64,000 bases of DNA from Rickettsia endosymbiont of Ceutorhynchus obstrictus (GCF_964026565.1 NZ_OZ032162.1:1736001-1800000), one strand, 5' to 3'; counted from the stretch's first letter, positions 17,690 through 27,534 are shown. Made by a program: numbers and translations. Notes: generated by a model not told the origin, from the sequence alone.

Positions 17690-18337
17690 ATGGGGATTGC
17701 CATGAAGCAAATTCGGGAAGGAAAAGCGGTAATTGATACGCAACTTAATATGGGCTATGAATCAAGCAGCGGTTTTAGAGATGCTTTTTCTAAAATTATG
17801 GGGGCAGCACCGACAAAATTCAATAATCATCATAATATCCTAAAAGCCGACCGGTTAGATACGTCGCTCGGTCCTATGCTTGCTATTGCCGATGAATATG
17901 CATTATATCTTTTAGAATTTGTCGATAGGCGCGGGTTAGAGCGCGAAATAGAAAAATTACGTATCAAAACCAAAGCGGCTATTATCCCCGGTAGCAACGC
18001 TCCGCTGAAATCAATTAAAACAGAACTCAAATTTTATTTTGCAGGTAGTTTAAAAGAGTTTAAAACTCCCTTACATCTTTTAGGTAGCCCGTTTCAACAA
18101 CTCGTTTGGCAGGAATTAATGCGTATTCCTTACGGCGAAACAAGAAGTTATGGCAAACAGGCTACGGCAATCGGTAAACAAAATGCCTATAGAGCCGTAG
18201 CGAACGCCAACGGTGCCAATCAACTTGCTATCGTGATCCCTTGCCACCGCATTATCAATAGCAATGGAGAACTCGGCGGATATGGCGGCGGCATTGCTCG
18301 TAAAAAATGGCTTATTGAGCATGAACAACGAAATTAA
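17690..18337 (+). CDS. Methylated-DNA-protein-cysteine methyltransferase (Ada-like C-terminal part)
   Basis: DNA repair enzyme part that takes alkyl groups from O6-alkylguanine onto its own Cys. From the ATG at 17690 the 215 residues cover the end of the AraC-like region (MKQIREGKAVIDTQLNMGYE, GFRDAFSKIMGAAP), then the methyltransferase fold: LGSPFQQLVWQELMRIPYGETRSYGKQA and the active site IVIPCHRIINSNGELGGYGGG, with the acceptor Cys in PCHR. The gene is the 3' part of a longer Ada-like gene split by the repeat; the start is thus secondary, but the repair domain is complete. Confidence 0.8.
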   Translation: MGIAMKQIREGKAVIDTQLNMGYESSSGFRDAFSKIMGAAPTKFNNHHNILKADRLDTSLGPMLAIADEYALYLLEFVDRRGLEREIEKLRIKTKAAIIPGSNAPLKSIKTELKFYFAGSLKEFKTPLHLLGSPFQQLVWQELMRIPYGETRSYGKQATAIGKQNAYRAVANANGANQLAIVIPCHRIINSNGELGGYGGGIARKKWLIEHEQRN

Positions 18338-19652
18338 AATATTTAGATTTCCTAAAGTTTTACAACTAATTTTATTAAAAATGCCGAAATATTTATTTGC
18401 TATTTTTTTTATAATATATACTACTATGTCATTTGCAAATGAGTACCTAGAACAAGCTAACAATTTAGTTAAAGCCGAAAAATATGATTTAGCTTTAGAA
18501 ACTTATAATAAAGCTATAGAGCTAGAGCCGAATAATTATATTATACATTTTTATAAAGGACTTACTTTAAGGAAAATAAATAAGGATGAGGAGGCTATAA
18601 AGGCTTATGATAAAGCAATTGAATTAAATCCTCAAAATTCCCGATTATATTTTGTAAAATTTGATTCTTTAAATAATTTAGGTAAAAGGGATTTAGCTTT
18701 AGAAACTATTGATAAAGCTATCAAACTTAATCCAACTGATGCTACTGCATATTATAATAAAGGTATTATTTTAGAAGATTTAGATAAAGACGACTTAGCT
18801 TTAATAGCTTATGACAAAGCTATTGAGATTGATCCTAATTATGCTTTAGCTTATGTTAATAAAGGTGTAATATTAAATAAACTAGGGAAAATTGATCTAG
18901 CTTTAAAGGCTTATGACAAAGCTATCGAGATTGATCCTAATTATTACGGAACTTATTATAATAAAGGTTTAATTTTATACAAATTAGACAAGTATGAAGA
19001 AGCTTTTGAAATATTTGATAAAGGTATAAAAGTAGCTTTATCTGATTCCTCTACTCCTGAGACCTACATAAAAGCTATGTCATATGCAAAAGCTGCTATT
19101 TTAAATAAATTAGGAAAATATGAACAAGCAGTAGAAGCCTATGATGAAACTATTAAACTTGATCCTAATAATTTTGAATTATATTATCAAAAAGGTTTAG
19201 TTCTAAGTATTTTAAAAAATAACGAAGAGGTTATAAAAGCATTCGATAAAGTTATTGAACTTAATCCTAATGACCCTGAAATTTATTATCATAAAGGTGA
19301 GGCACTTGAAGAACTAGGTAAATTTACCTTAGCTCTGGAATCATATAATAAAGCTATAGAGCTAGACCCTACAATGTATTTACCTTATCACGGTATAGCT
19401 ACTACTTTAATGCAGCTAGGTAAATATGATTTATCATTAGAAGCTTATAATAAAGCTATTGATATTAATCCTAATGACTATAGAATTTATTATAATAAAG
19501 GCATAGCCTTAGAGTCTATCAGTAAATAAGTGTTAACAAATCAGTTTATTAAGCATTAACCGAATCATAGCAATATAAATCTGATTAGTAGCAGATTTGA
19601 CAGTATGTTCGTAATGTTTACTTAACCTTCTGAAATGAGAGTATTTTTTTAA

Positions 19653-20995
19653 CTGTGTCATAGTAAAAAAGTCACTGTTTAAAATTTAGTCTATCCGGGA
19701 AGAAAATATCGAGTTGTGATATAGTCAAAGCCCAGTTTTGCAGAGGCTGACTCCATTTAGCAGTTATCTGTTTTATAGCACAAAAAACTAGCTTAAATAA
19801 AGCATTTTCTGAAGTAAAAGCTCCCTTGGTTTTGGTATATTTTCGTATCTGCCTATGGAATCCTTCCACTACATTAGTCGTATAAATTAGCCTCCTGATG
19901 TCGCTAGAATACTTAAAATAAGTAGATAAATTTCCCCAATTTTGTTGCCAAGATTTTATTACCATTGGGTATTTATTGCCCCATTTTTCATCCAATCTTA
20001 ACAAGTTATATTCAGCTAAATCCTTTGTTTCCGCTTTGTAAATTGTCTTTAAATCAGCCATAAATTCTTTTTGGTTCTTACTTGCTACATACCTTAAAGA
20101 ATTACGAATTTGATGTATAACACAAAGTTGTACTTCAGCCTCAGGAAAACAAGCATTTATTGCCTCAGGAAAACCCTTTAATCCATCAACACAGGCAATC
20201 AAAATATCCTTTACTCCTCTTGCTTTTAAATCATTTAATACTGATAACCAAAAGTGCGATGCTTCGCTTTCACAGCTATAAAACCCCAATATATCCTTAT
20301 GTCCAAATTCGTTTATACCCATTACATTATATAACACTTTAGTACTTACCTTACCGTCCTGCCTTGCTTTAAAAAACATTGCATCTAAAAATAATATTGG
20401 ATAAACAGATTCAAGCGGTCTATTACGCCACTCGGTTATTTGCGGTAATAACCTATCTGTTATCGCTGCAATGGTACTTGTTGATACGTCTACTCCATAT
20501 ATTTCCTGTAAATGAGCGGTAATATCATCATAGCTTGTGCCTAAACCATAAAGGGCTAATATCTTATTATCTAATTCTTCGTTTAATATTGTTTGACGCT
20601 TCTTAATGATTTGCGGTTCAAAACTCGAATTGCGATCCCTTGGTACTTCTAAATCAAATGAACCGCTACCGCTTCGAATTCTCTTACTGCTTATTCCATT
20701 ACGCCTGTTCCCGCCTTCTTCTAAGCTATTCTCCTGAAGATGAGCAGACATCTCTCCTTGTAATGCTACTTTGGTTAAATCTTTTACCAAGTTTGTAAGT
20801 AAACCTTGATTCCCAAGTAATGGCTTCCCTTGATATATACCTTTTATTATTTCTTCTAATGCTCCGTTTTGTATCGATGGCAGCACTTTTACTTGCTGCT
20901 CTATCCTTTCTAATTTTCTTTCTTCTGTCATTGTCAAACCTTTTTTTATCTGTATTTTTTATTTATTCTAAATACTTTTTTTCAGTTTGACACAG
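19653..20995. mobile_element. IS256-family insertion sequence, 1343 bp
   Basis: Ends CTGTGTCA (19653) and TGACACAG (to 20995) are inverted copies, flanked by a perfect 8-bp direct repeat TTTTTTAA (19645-19652 and 20996-21003). The 8-bp duplication is typical of IS256. It carries one intact transposase. It lies within the IS5-type transposase gene near its 3' end. Confidence 0.9.
19672..20937 (-). CDS. IS256-family (MULE-like) transposase
   Basis: 421 residues, full length for the family. The DDE residues are visible: Asp in PILFLDAMFFKAR, Asp in IACVDGLKGFPEAI and Glu in TTNVVEGFHRQIRKY. CVIHQIRNSLRYV between them is also diagnostic. No frameshift or internal stop, so the element is potentially active, and it is the youngest layer of this nest. 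Confidence 0.95.
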   Translation of the reverse strand: MTMTEERKLERIEQQVKVLPSIQNGALEEIIKGIYQGKPLLGNQGLLTNLVKDLTKVALQGEMSAHLQENSLEEGGNRRNGISSKRIRSGSGSFDLEVPRDRNSSFEPQIIKKRQTILNEELDNKILALYGLGTSYDDITAHLQEIYGVDVSTSTIAAITDRLLPQITEWRNRPLESVYPILFLDAMFFKARQDGKVSTKVLYNVMGINEFGHKDILGFYSCESEASHFWLSVLNDLKARGVKDILIACVDGLKGFPEAINACFPEAEVQLCVIHQIRNSLRYVASKNQKEFMADLKTIYKAETKDLAEYNLLRLDEKWGNKYPMVIKSWQQNWGNLSTYFKYSSDIRRLIYTTNVVEGFHRQIRKYTKTKGAFTSENALFKLVFCAIKQITAKWSQPLQNWALTISQLDIFFPDRLNFKQ

Positions 20996-21003
20996 TTTTT
21001 TAA

Positions 21004-21446
21004 ACACTACCTCTGAAATTATTTAACCAACCAAAAGTACGCTCTACTATCCATCTAATCGGTAAGATTTCAAATTTTTCTGATTTTCTCTTTACTACAG
21101 ATAACAATGATTTTGTATTCAAAAAACACCAATTTTGTAAATTACCACTATAGCCTCCATCTGCAAAAAATCTTTCAATTGATGGATATTTATTCTTTGC
21201 TACAAGCAAGCTTTCTTTAGCACCGTCCCTATCTTGTATACTTGCTGAATGTACATTAACAGCTAGTAATAAACCATTTGCATCTGTTACTATATGACGC
21301 TTTATTCCTTTTATCTTTTTACCGGCATCATACCCTTTTACTTCACTTCTTTGCGTATTCTTAATTGATTGCGAATCAATTATTCCAATTCTCGGATTTG
21401 CTTTTTTTCCCCATTGATTCTCGGCATCTTGAAACCAGTTCTTCAT
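21004..21446 (-). pseudogene. IS5-type transposase orfB, 3' end cut by IS256 insertion
   Basis: Carries the DDE catalytic region: PRIGIIDSQSIKNTQ, KGIKRHIVTDANGLLL, FADGGYSG, and the terminal VERTFGWLNNFRG. The frame ends at a stop created by the TTTTTTAA duplication. A further stretch, SHFRRLSKHYEHTVKSATNQ, lies beyond the IS256 element at 19530-19650 in a different frame and may be the displaced C-terminus. Overlaps orfA by 71 bp. The start at 21446 is the first ATG in frame, and a joined product made by frameshifting is usual for this group. Confidence 0.75.
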
Positions 21447-21681
21447 TTATCTTTTGCCATAATCCTCTACGATTCCATTTATTATAATATTCATTAACTA
21501 TTTTATAATTTGGATATTCTTTTGGTAAATATTGCCACTGACACCCTGTACGGCTCTGATAAAATATTGCATTTACTATTGATCTTCTATCTATTTTTAT
21601 TTTCCTGCCTTTCTTCTTATAGGCAAAATATTCTTTTATTATTTCCCACTCTTCATCCCGTAATTCACTTGGATAGCTCAT
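21376..21681 (-). CDS. IS5-type transposase orfA (N-terminal part)
   Basis: 101 residues with the N-terminal transposase domain: LRDEEWEIIKEYFAY, SIVNAIFYQSRTGCQWQYLP, YYNKWNRRGLW. The frame crosses into orfB near AAAAGATAAATGAAG (about 21439-21453), where a programmed frameshift would make the joined transposase, as in IS427-type elements. Confidence 0.8.
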   Translation of the reverse strand: MSYPSELRDEEWEIIKEYFAYKKKGRKIKIDRRSIVNAIFYQSRTGCQWQYLPKEYPNYKIVNEYYNKWNRRGLWQKINEELVSRCRESMGKKSKSENWNN

Positions 21682-21895
21682 AGTTCTTTTGCTTTTTTGC
21701 TACCTTATATAACATTTCTTCTTCTATTTTTCTACTCTTTATTCTTTAATTTTTATTTACTGATAGGCTCTTAGAGAAATTAGGTAAATATGACCTTGCA
21801 ACGGAAACCTTTAGTAAAGCTACCTCGTTAGTACCTGCCGGAATTAAGATAGAAAGAGTAAATGATACGTTTTTTAAAGTTTACACAATGAAAAA

Positions 21896-22147
21896 TTAAT
21901 TATTCTCTTCTTCTGTTGGGACCTTTCTACCTATTACTTCATCCATAGAGCAGTTAAAATAGTCGGCTATTTTTAATATCGTATCTATTTCGGGATTAAA
22001 TTCTCGACCGGTTCCAGCTTCGGCTTTCATAATTCTAGTAACGGTAGTATAAGGAACACCACTTTCCTTAGCAAAATCCTTACGGCTTAATTCATATTCT
22101 TTAAATTTTTCTTTTAAAAATTTTTTTATTTTAGTAGCGAGTGACAT
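21896..22147 (-). CDS. XRE-family transcriptional regulator
   Basis: 83 residues with one helix-turn-helix: LSRKDFAKESGVPYTTVTRI followed by FNPEIDTILKIADYFNCSMDE, the Cro/C1-type DNA-binding domain. No other domain. Target unknown. Its stop overlaps the stop region of the TPR gene on the opposite strand. Confidence 0.88.
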   Translation of the reverse strand: MSLATKIKKFLKEKFKEYELSRKDFAKESGVPYTTVTRIMKAEAGTGREFNPEIDTILKIADYFNCSMDEVIGRKVPTEEENN

Positions 22148-22196
22148 ATGAAATTTCCATTTTTATTAATTTAATTTCAAAAAACGAGCGTATAAG

Positions 22197-22532
22197 TTAC
22201 CAAGCGTTTTTAATAATTATCGGCAATTTGTAGGGTCTAACAATTATTAAATCAAACCTAACGTTATAACTGCTATATTTAGAGTTATTGCTTAAAAATA
22301 GTTCGGCAGCTCGTTTAATTCTTTTTTGTTGCATTAAAGATAGAAATCTATCGTCAATTTTAGAACTCCTAGCTTTTACCTCAATAAAAACAATTTCTTT
22401 ATTGCGCAATGCTATAATATCAATTTCTCCGACATAATAACGTTTGCGGTGATGAAGAATTTGATAAAATTTTAACTTATAGATAATTATACATATATAT
22501 TCGGCTATTAGACCGAAATAATTCTTATTCAT
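22197..22532 (-). CDS. YraN family protein (UPF0102)
   Basis: 111 residues. The family has a restriction endonuclease-like fold; its function is unsettled. Visible motifs: GLIAEYICIIIYK, YYVGEIDIIALRNKEIVFIEVKAR (Glu-x-Asp and Glu-x-Lys of the nuclease-like core), then QQKRIKRAAELFL. Ends in a short hydrophobic tail. Follows no operon partner. Confidence 0.85.
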   Translation of the reverse strand: MNKNYFGLIAEYICIIIYKLKFYQILHHRKRYYVGEIDIIALRNKEIVFIEVKARSSKIDDRFLSLMQQKRIKRAAELFLSNNSKYSSYNVRFDLIIVRPYKLPIIIKNAW

Positions 22533-22674
22533 ATTGCTGCTCGTCTTTCAAAAATTGCTCTTTCATTTTATCGGAGATTCACGTCCTCACCTATTAAGTA
22601 TAGGCTGCGGGCGCTCACTCCTCAAAATAAAATGAGGGTTCTTGAAATACTTCACTCATACTACTCACTCTATG

Positions 22675-22866
22675 TCATTCCCGCGAAAACGGGAATCCAG
22701 CCTTTTTTGCTTTTGTCATGCTGAACAAGTTTTGCGCATCTCTTATAGTAGATCCTGAAATAAATTCAGGATGACTTATAATAGTGTTTTTCTGGATTCC
22801 CGTTTTCACGGGAATGACATCGAAAATTCGAGCCACGCGAGCATTGCCTCGCAGAAATGACATCGA
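22675..22866. repeat. Palindromic repeat with ATGTCATTCCCG ends
   Basis: Left ATGTCATTCCCGCGAAAACG and right CGTTTTCACGGGAATGACAT are inverted. An inner pair, TCATGCTGAAC... and GATCCTGAAATAAATTCAGG, forms a second hairpin set. It fills the gap between mreC and yraN and its end lies 6 bp from the mreC stop. Open frames inside are repeat read-throughs. Confidence 0.7.
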
Positions 22867-22871
22867 CATCC

Positions 22872-23711
22872 CTATTTTTTCGGTAGTAATATTTGGACAA
22901 ACTCGGTTCTAGATAAATCAACAGCCATATCAACGACAACTTCTTTTTCCGTTACTTTACCGGCATAACCTACTAAAATTCCGGAAGGATAAATATTACC
23001 GTGTCCGGAGGTTATTATTTTTTCGTCTTTTTGAATTAAATGATTGTCGGGTAAATAGAGTATTTTACTGCTATTGCCGTTACCTGCTAAAATGCCTTTT
23101 TCTCTTGATGAGCCGGCAGTGATAGGAACCCTAGAATTAACGTCGTTAATTAGCATAATTTTCGAGTAATTATTACTTACTTCCGTTATTCGCCCTACTA
23201 GTCCTTCAGCATTGGTAACAATTTGATCAACCTCTATACCGTGATTTTTTCCGGCAAATATTAAAGCGGTTTTAGAAAAAGGATTTAATGAAACGCTTAA
23301 TAATTTGGCAGTTACATATTCAAATTCTTCTTCTCTGGTTACAGTTAAAAGATCCCGCAAAGCGGTATTTTCGGCTCTTATAGAATCTATATTATTTTGC
23401 ATACGTTGTAATCTTGCAATTTCAAGCTGCAATTCGACATTTTTTTTGGCTAAGTCCTGAAAATAAACTAATTTTTGAGATATCGAATTTATATATTCAA
23501 ATATATTTTCATAAATTATTAAGCCGGTCGATAAAAAACCTCCCGTTACTTCAAGCGATATATTAGAAATTTTTTTTGGAGCGGCAATAAACAAATATAA
23601 TGATAAAGTAAGAAAAAATAAAATAAGAAGACGTTTAGCAAGAATTACTATAGATTTAATAAATTCCGAAATATTTGACGAAGTTCTTACTCTATTCGCA
23701 ATTATTGCCAT
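22872..23711 (-). CDS. mreC: Rod shape-determining protein MreC
   Basis: Bitopic inner-membrane protein linking cytoplasmic MreB to periplasmic wall synthases. The 279 residues have a membrane helix (RLLILFFLTLSLYLFIAA), then a coiled coil (DLAKKNVELQLEIARLQRMQ) and the MreC beta domain (KTALIFAGKNHGIEVDQIVT, LVGRITEVSNNYSKIMLIND, VPITAGSSREKGILAGN). It starts 2 bp after mreB, in the usual order. Confidence 0.93.
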   Translation of the reverse strand: MAIIANRVRTSSNISEFIKSIVILAKRLLILFFLTLSLYLFIAAPKKISNISLEVTGGFLSTGLIIYENIFEYINSISQKLVYFQDLAKKNVELQLEIARLQRMQNNIDSIRAENTALRDLLTVTREEEFEYVTAKLLSVSLNPFSKTALIFAGKNHGIEVDQIVTNAEGLVGRITEVSNNYSKIMLINDVNSRVPITAGSSREKGILAGNGNSSKILYLPDNHLIQKDEKIITSGHGNIYPSGILVGYAGKVTEKEVVVDMAVDLSRTEFVQILLPKK

Positions 23712-23713
23712 CT

Positions 23714-24754
23714 TTAATCCTGCTTAAATAATACATGCTTTAATTTTGCAAAATCCTCAAGTACTTTTCCGGTACCAAGTGCCACACATGATAGAGCTTG
23801 ATCTGCTACTATCACCGGTAGTTTAGTGGCTTCACTTAGTACATAATCAAGATTTCTTAGCAACGCCCCACCGCCCGTTAAAACAATTCCTTTATCGACA
23901 ATATCGGAAGATAATTCCGGAGGGGTACATTCTAGTGCTACCTTTACCGCTTCAATAATTTGGTTCACCGGCTCAACTAAACTATCGGCAATTTGTCTTT
24001 CGTTCAATACCATTTCTTTAGGTATACCGTAAATTAAGTCACGTCCTTTAATTTCCATCATTCTAGGCTCGACATTTTCGTCTACGTAAGCCGTGCCGAT
24101 TTCCTGTTTTATTTTTTCTGCGGTAGCTTCGCCGATTAATAAATTATAATGTCTTCTAATATAGGAAATAATGGCTTCGTCCATTTTATCACCGCCTACC
24201 CTTACCGATCTTGCGTAAACTATGCCGCCAAGCGATAAAACGGCTACTTCCGTCGTACCTCCTCCGATATCGACGATCATTGAGCCGGTGGCTTCCGTAA
24301 CCGGCAATCCTGCCCCGATTGCGGCGGCCATAGGTTCTTCAATCAAATATACATCTCTACCGCCTGCACTTTCAGCTGCCTCTTGAATGGCTCTACGCTC
24401 AACCGGAGTGGAACCTGAAGGAACGCATATTACGATTATCGGACCGAAAAAAGATCGACGATTATGAACTGTTTTAATAAAGTACTTAATCATTTCTTCA
24501 GCACCTTTAAAATCGGCAATAACTCCGTCTTTCAGCGGTCTTTTTGCTTCAATATCGGTTGGGGTACGTCCTAGCATCATTTTAGCTTCATGACCGAAGG
24601 CGTAAGGCTCAAAAGAACCTTTCTTCTTTATTAAAGCTATTACGGACGGTTCGTTAAGCACGATGCCCCGACCCTTTGCGTATACGATGGTATTAGCCGT
24701 GCCTAGGTCTATAGCCATATCTGAGGAAAATCTTCCCCAAAATTTTGTGAACAT
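23714..24754 (-). CDS. mreB: Actin-like cell shape protein MreB
   Basis: Forms filaments that direct cell-wall growth. The 346 residues carry the actin-fold nucleotide motifs: AIDLGTANTIVYAKGRG, PSGSTPVERRAIQEAAE, LIEEPMAAAIGAGLPV, IVDIGGGTTEVAVLSLGG and VLTGGGALLRNLD. Normal length, intact, followed by mreC. Confidence 0.96.
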   Translation of the reverse strand: MFTKFWGRFSSDMAIDLGTANTIVYAKGRGIVLNEPSVIALIKKKGSFEPYAFGHEAKMMLGRTPTDIEAKRPLKDGVIADFKGAEEMIKYFIKTVHNRRSFFGPIIVICVPSGSTPVERRAIQEAAESAGGRDVYLIEEPMAAAIGAGLPVTEATGSMIVDIGGGTTEVAVLSLGGIVYARSVRVGGDKMDEAIISYIRRHYNLLIGEATAEKIKQEIGTAYVDENVEPRMMEIKGRDLIYGIPKEMVLNERQIADSLVEPVNQIIEAVKVALECTPPELSSDIVDKGIVLTGGGALLRNLDYVLSEATKLPVIVADQALSCVALGTGKVLEDFAKLKHVLFKQD

Positions 24755-24992
24755 ATTTATTTTTTCTCCACAGTTTTAACTTTAATTACAGAATAAAATA
24801 TTACTCTAATGTTTCAATAAAAATAAAGTAAAATTTTACTTTATTTTAGGCGTTGCCTAGTACCGTGTCATTGCCAGCATTTGTGCCTCCTCGCAATGAC
24901 GATTCCGGTAGCCATGCAACAACGCCTTTGGTCGCTCGCAATGACGTAGAGTTTTTAATCCGCACAACAACACCTCCTAGCAATAGTTTTTT
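24755..24992. repeat. Intergenic region upstream of mreB with short repeats
   Basis: 24850-24985 holds short palindromic fragments (CCTCCTCGCAATGACG twice, GCCATGCAACAACGCC). The 24755-24840 part is AT-rich and should contain the mreB promoter; I see no strong consensus there. Confidence 0.5.
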
Positions 24993-26081
24993 CTAAATTT
25001 CCTTATAATGTAAAATAATAAAATTACTAATAAAGAATACTAGCATACTAGGTAATAAAATAGCCGCAATAAGAGAAAGATTATTATAAGCAAGTATTTT
25101 AAGCAAAATTTCCGATAATGAATATACTATAAAGCCGATAAATAAACCGATTATTAGTATTTTTTCTTGAGAATTATCGCGTTGCCTAAGGCTAATAAAA
25201 CAACTTGCTAAAATAACCGTCGCAACCATCATTATAGGCTTAAATAATTGTTTATAATAGTAAATTTGATAATTAATAACCGGTACGCCGGAATTTAATA
25301 ACTGTTTAATTAACTTCGGTAATCTCCAAATAGAAACCATTTCGGGCAAGGCAAATTTTTCAGCTAAATGGTCAATTGATAAATTTGTCGGAATAGTCAA
25401 GTTATCATAGGTCTTAAGGGTTCCATTAGTAAAAGCTTTTACGGTTTTTAAGCTTAAGTTACCCTTATTTGCTATAGCATATTTCGCATCAATTCTTTTA
25501 AGGAACGAATTATTGTCGCTAATAAATAAGATCGTAATATTATTTAACTTTTTCTCCGGCAAATTAATAGATTGAGTTTGAATTATTTGATTATTGCCTT
25601 GATAAGATTCAAAAAATAATAAGCCTGATTTAGATATCGTAACTTCAGTAGCTTTTTTCTTTAATAATTTTGTTTCTAACAGTTCATATTTTTGTAGTCC
25701 TAAGGCTCCTATAGGATTTAGTATAGCCGTAAACCCTATACCTAAAATTAATGCCGTAAAGGCCGGTATGATCAGAATGCGCCAAATATGGATCCCGCTA
25801 GATAAAATTGCTATTAACTCATTGTTTTTCGTTAAATTTTTAAGAAAAAACAACATAGCGGTGAAGCTTATCAAGGAAGCTATTTGATTTAATAAGTAAG
25901 GAATTTTATATAACGTGAATCGCCAAAAAAAGTGAAACGGAACATAAATATTTTTAAATTTCTGTAAAAGATCAAAAATATTTGAGATAATTAATATGCC
26001 GATTAAAAGGAATAAAATAGTAAGAAAATACCCGCAATATGATCTAAAAAGATACCAAGAAAGTGTTTTAAGATTAATCAT
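24993..26081 (-). CDS. LPS export permease, LptF/LptG family
   Basis: 362 residues of the YjgP/YjgQ family: membrane subunits of the LptB2FG transporter that extracts lipopolysaccharide from the inner membrane. Six predicted helices, three at each end (FLTILFLLIGILIISNIF, IIPAFTALILGIGFTAIL at the N side; MMVATVILASCFISL and others at the C side), with a periplasmic domain of about 170 residues between. The N-terminus (LKTLSWYLFRSYCGYFL) suggests LptG rather than LptF, but I cannot settle this. Confidence 0.85.
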   Translation of the reverse strand: MINLKTLSWYLFRSYCGYFLTILFLLIGILIISNIFDLLQKFKNIYVPFHFFWRFTLYKIPYLLNQIASLISFTAMLFFLKNLTKNNELIAILSSGIHIWRILIIPAFTALILGIGFTAILNPIGALGLQKYELLETKLLKKKATEVTISKSGLLFFESYQGNNQIIQTQSINLPEKKLNNITILFISDNNSFLKRIDAKYAIANKGNLSLKTVKAFTNGTLKTYDNLTIPTNLSIDHLAEKFALPEMVSIWRLPKLIKQLLNSGVPVINYQIYYYKQLFKPIMMVATVILASCFISLRQRDNSQEKILIIGLFIGFIVYSLSEILLKILAYNNLSLIAAILLPSMLVFFISNFIILHYKEI

Positions 26082-26245
26082 TTTGAATATTAAAAGGATG
26101 ATCAGGCATAGTCTACGGTTTGCTAATCACTATAACCCACAGAACCGAAATATACAACACTTTTTCCATCAAACAAGGTTATACGTAACTGTAACAAAAC
26201 CTAGTCACAAGATGGGAGCAATTTGCCCCTTTCTTTAATATAGTA

Positions 26246-26698
26246 CTATCCTATACCCAGTATAGTAGCATCATTTATATTTGTATGGTCTATTAATTCA
26301 TTAAGTTCATTATTCTCAAAAGTTATAAGTATTTTTGTTGGCTGTGCTTCATAATCCTTTTCTATATTTGTTTTATTTTGTTCATTTGATTTTAAAGTTA
26401 ATAAATCACATATATTTTTAAAATTGTTTTTTATAGCTAAACTTAAAGCAGTTTCACCGTTATTATTAATGTGATTAATAACCTGATCAGACATTTTAGG
26501 AATAAGTAGCTCACAAACTTTTTCTAAGCCTTTCTCGGCAGCCCAAGTTAATGCTATATCGCCGTTACTATCGATTTTGCTTAACTCGCTCTGACTCATG
26601 CGTTCGATTAAGTTTTGCGCTTCTTCTACCTTACTTGCCCTTATCGCTGTTATTAATTCTTCACATCATGGTTGTATTAATCCTTTAAATAAAAACAT
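26246..26698 (-). pseudogene. Ankyrin-repeat protein with an in-frame stop
   Basis: Ankyrin repeats are clear: NGDIALTWAAEKGLEKVCEL and NGETALSLAIKNNFKNICDL. The frame is open from ATG 26698, which has a good ribosome site (GGAGGGAAT), but codon 11 is TGA (26666-26668): MFLFKGLIQP-stop-CEELITAIRASKVEEAQ. The downstream ATG at 26599 opens a 117-residue protein without a clear ribosome site. Either a recent nonsense mutation or a shorter product. Ankyrin proteins are common in arthropod-associated Rickettsiales. Confidence 0.7.
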
Positions 26699-27534
26699 AA
26701 TTCCCTCCTTAGCTTGCATTTATTAATATTTGCTAACCATGAGTTAACCTTTATATTTACTAAAATAACTACAAGTATATCAGTAACAAGTCAAATAAAA
26801 AAGATTAACAAATTAAATATAGCGTTAAAAAGTGAGCTAATAACTAGGGAATGTATAAGATTTCAGATGTGTTAGCTTAATCTAAACACGCGGCTAGTTG
26901 TTTCTGTGAGAAACAATCGGCATTGTTACGTGGATCAAAATTCCCCGTCATTGCGAGGAGGGACGTAGTCCCGACGTGGCAATCTAGGAAAATAGTCATC
27001 CTGAATTTATTTCAGGATCTTTTTATATTAGATGCTGAAACAAGTTCAGCATGACAAGAGTTAGATGGCCACAACGTCAAGAGGCGCCGGCGTTGTTGCA
27101 TGGCTCCAAATTTATAGCAAATTCCACTATGTCATTCCGTGATTTATTCACGGAATCCAGGAAAATATATAAATAATACCATTATAATTTGCTTTTCTGG
27201 ATACCGTGGTCAAGCCCACTACTGTACGAACGTTTAAATAAAGAGGTAAAAATTCTGTCATTCCGTGGCTACGACCACGGAATCCGGCTTATAATATCAT
27301 AAAAAGATTCTAAAATAAGTCTAATATGGCTTTATTTTCCTGGATGCCGTGATCAAGTCACGGCATGACACAGCCTTTTTTCAACGTTCGTACAGTAGTG
27401 GGTCAAGCCACGGTATGACAAATTTGGCACTTTCTGAAGCCTAGCAACAACGCTAGAGGGGCCTCGCAATGATGAGCTTGGTAGCCATGCAAATGCCGTT
27501 TCGCCATGACGATTCTAGTAGGGTTGAGTAGCTA
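26699..27534. repeat. Repeat cluster downstream of the large coiled-coil gene
   Basis: 26700-26900 is AT-rich with no feature. From 26925 several palindromic repeats lie end to end: a hairpin repeat of the GIY-YIG-flanking family at 26948-26987, a CCTGAATTTATTTCAGG hairpin near 27000-27050, a GGCGTTGTTGCATGG end at about 27088, CCGTGATTTATTCACGG near 27137, and the 184-bp MITE. No gene. Confidence 0.65.
27217..27400. mobile_element. 184-bp MITE-like element, copy 2
   Basis: Ends CACTACTGTACGAACG and CGTTCGTACAGTAGTG. Perfect 9-bp flanking repeats GGTCAAGCC (27208-27216 and 27401-27409). It lies within the palindrome CCGTGGTCAAGCCACGG, split by the insertion. Confidence 0.92.

Larger units (their letters stand above)
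19519..21763. mobile_element. IS5-family element (IS427-like), about 894 bp, carrying an IS256-type insertion
   Basis: Inverted ends TCAGTAAATAA (from 19519) and TTATTTACTGA (to 21763), flanked by TA on both sides (19517-19518 and 21764-21765). A TA duplication and two overlapping transposase frames fit the IS427 group of the IS5 family. Without the inserted IS256-type element and its 8-bp duplication the length is about 894 bp. Confidence 0.8.
18381..21899 (+). pseudogene. TPR-repeat secreted protein split by nested IS elements
   Basis: From MPKYLFAIFFIIYTTMSFAN (signal peptide) the 18381-19529 part encodes about ten tetratricopeptide repeats with the pattern AIELDPNN..YYNKG. An upstream ATG at 18321 overlaps the repair gene and gives no signal peptide. 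At 19517 a TA is duplicated and an IS begins; the host gene resumes at 21766 (RLLEKLGKYDLATETFSKAT ... KVYTMKN) and stops at 21899. Joining across the IS with one TA gives ...GIALES-RLLEKLGKYDLA in one frame. The truncated product would lack its last about 45 residues. TPR proteins mediate protein contacts; the partner is unknown. The 3' end overlaps the XRE gene by 4 bp. Confidence 0.85.

Noticed and set aside
22675..22869. 64-codon frame between mreC and yraN
   Set aside because: Entirely repeat DNA; the same words occur in many intergenic repeats.
26930..27530. Possible CRISPR array
   Set aside because: Repeats are palindromic and of different families with irregular spacing; no uniform spacers and no cas genes in the window.
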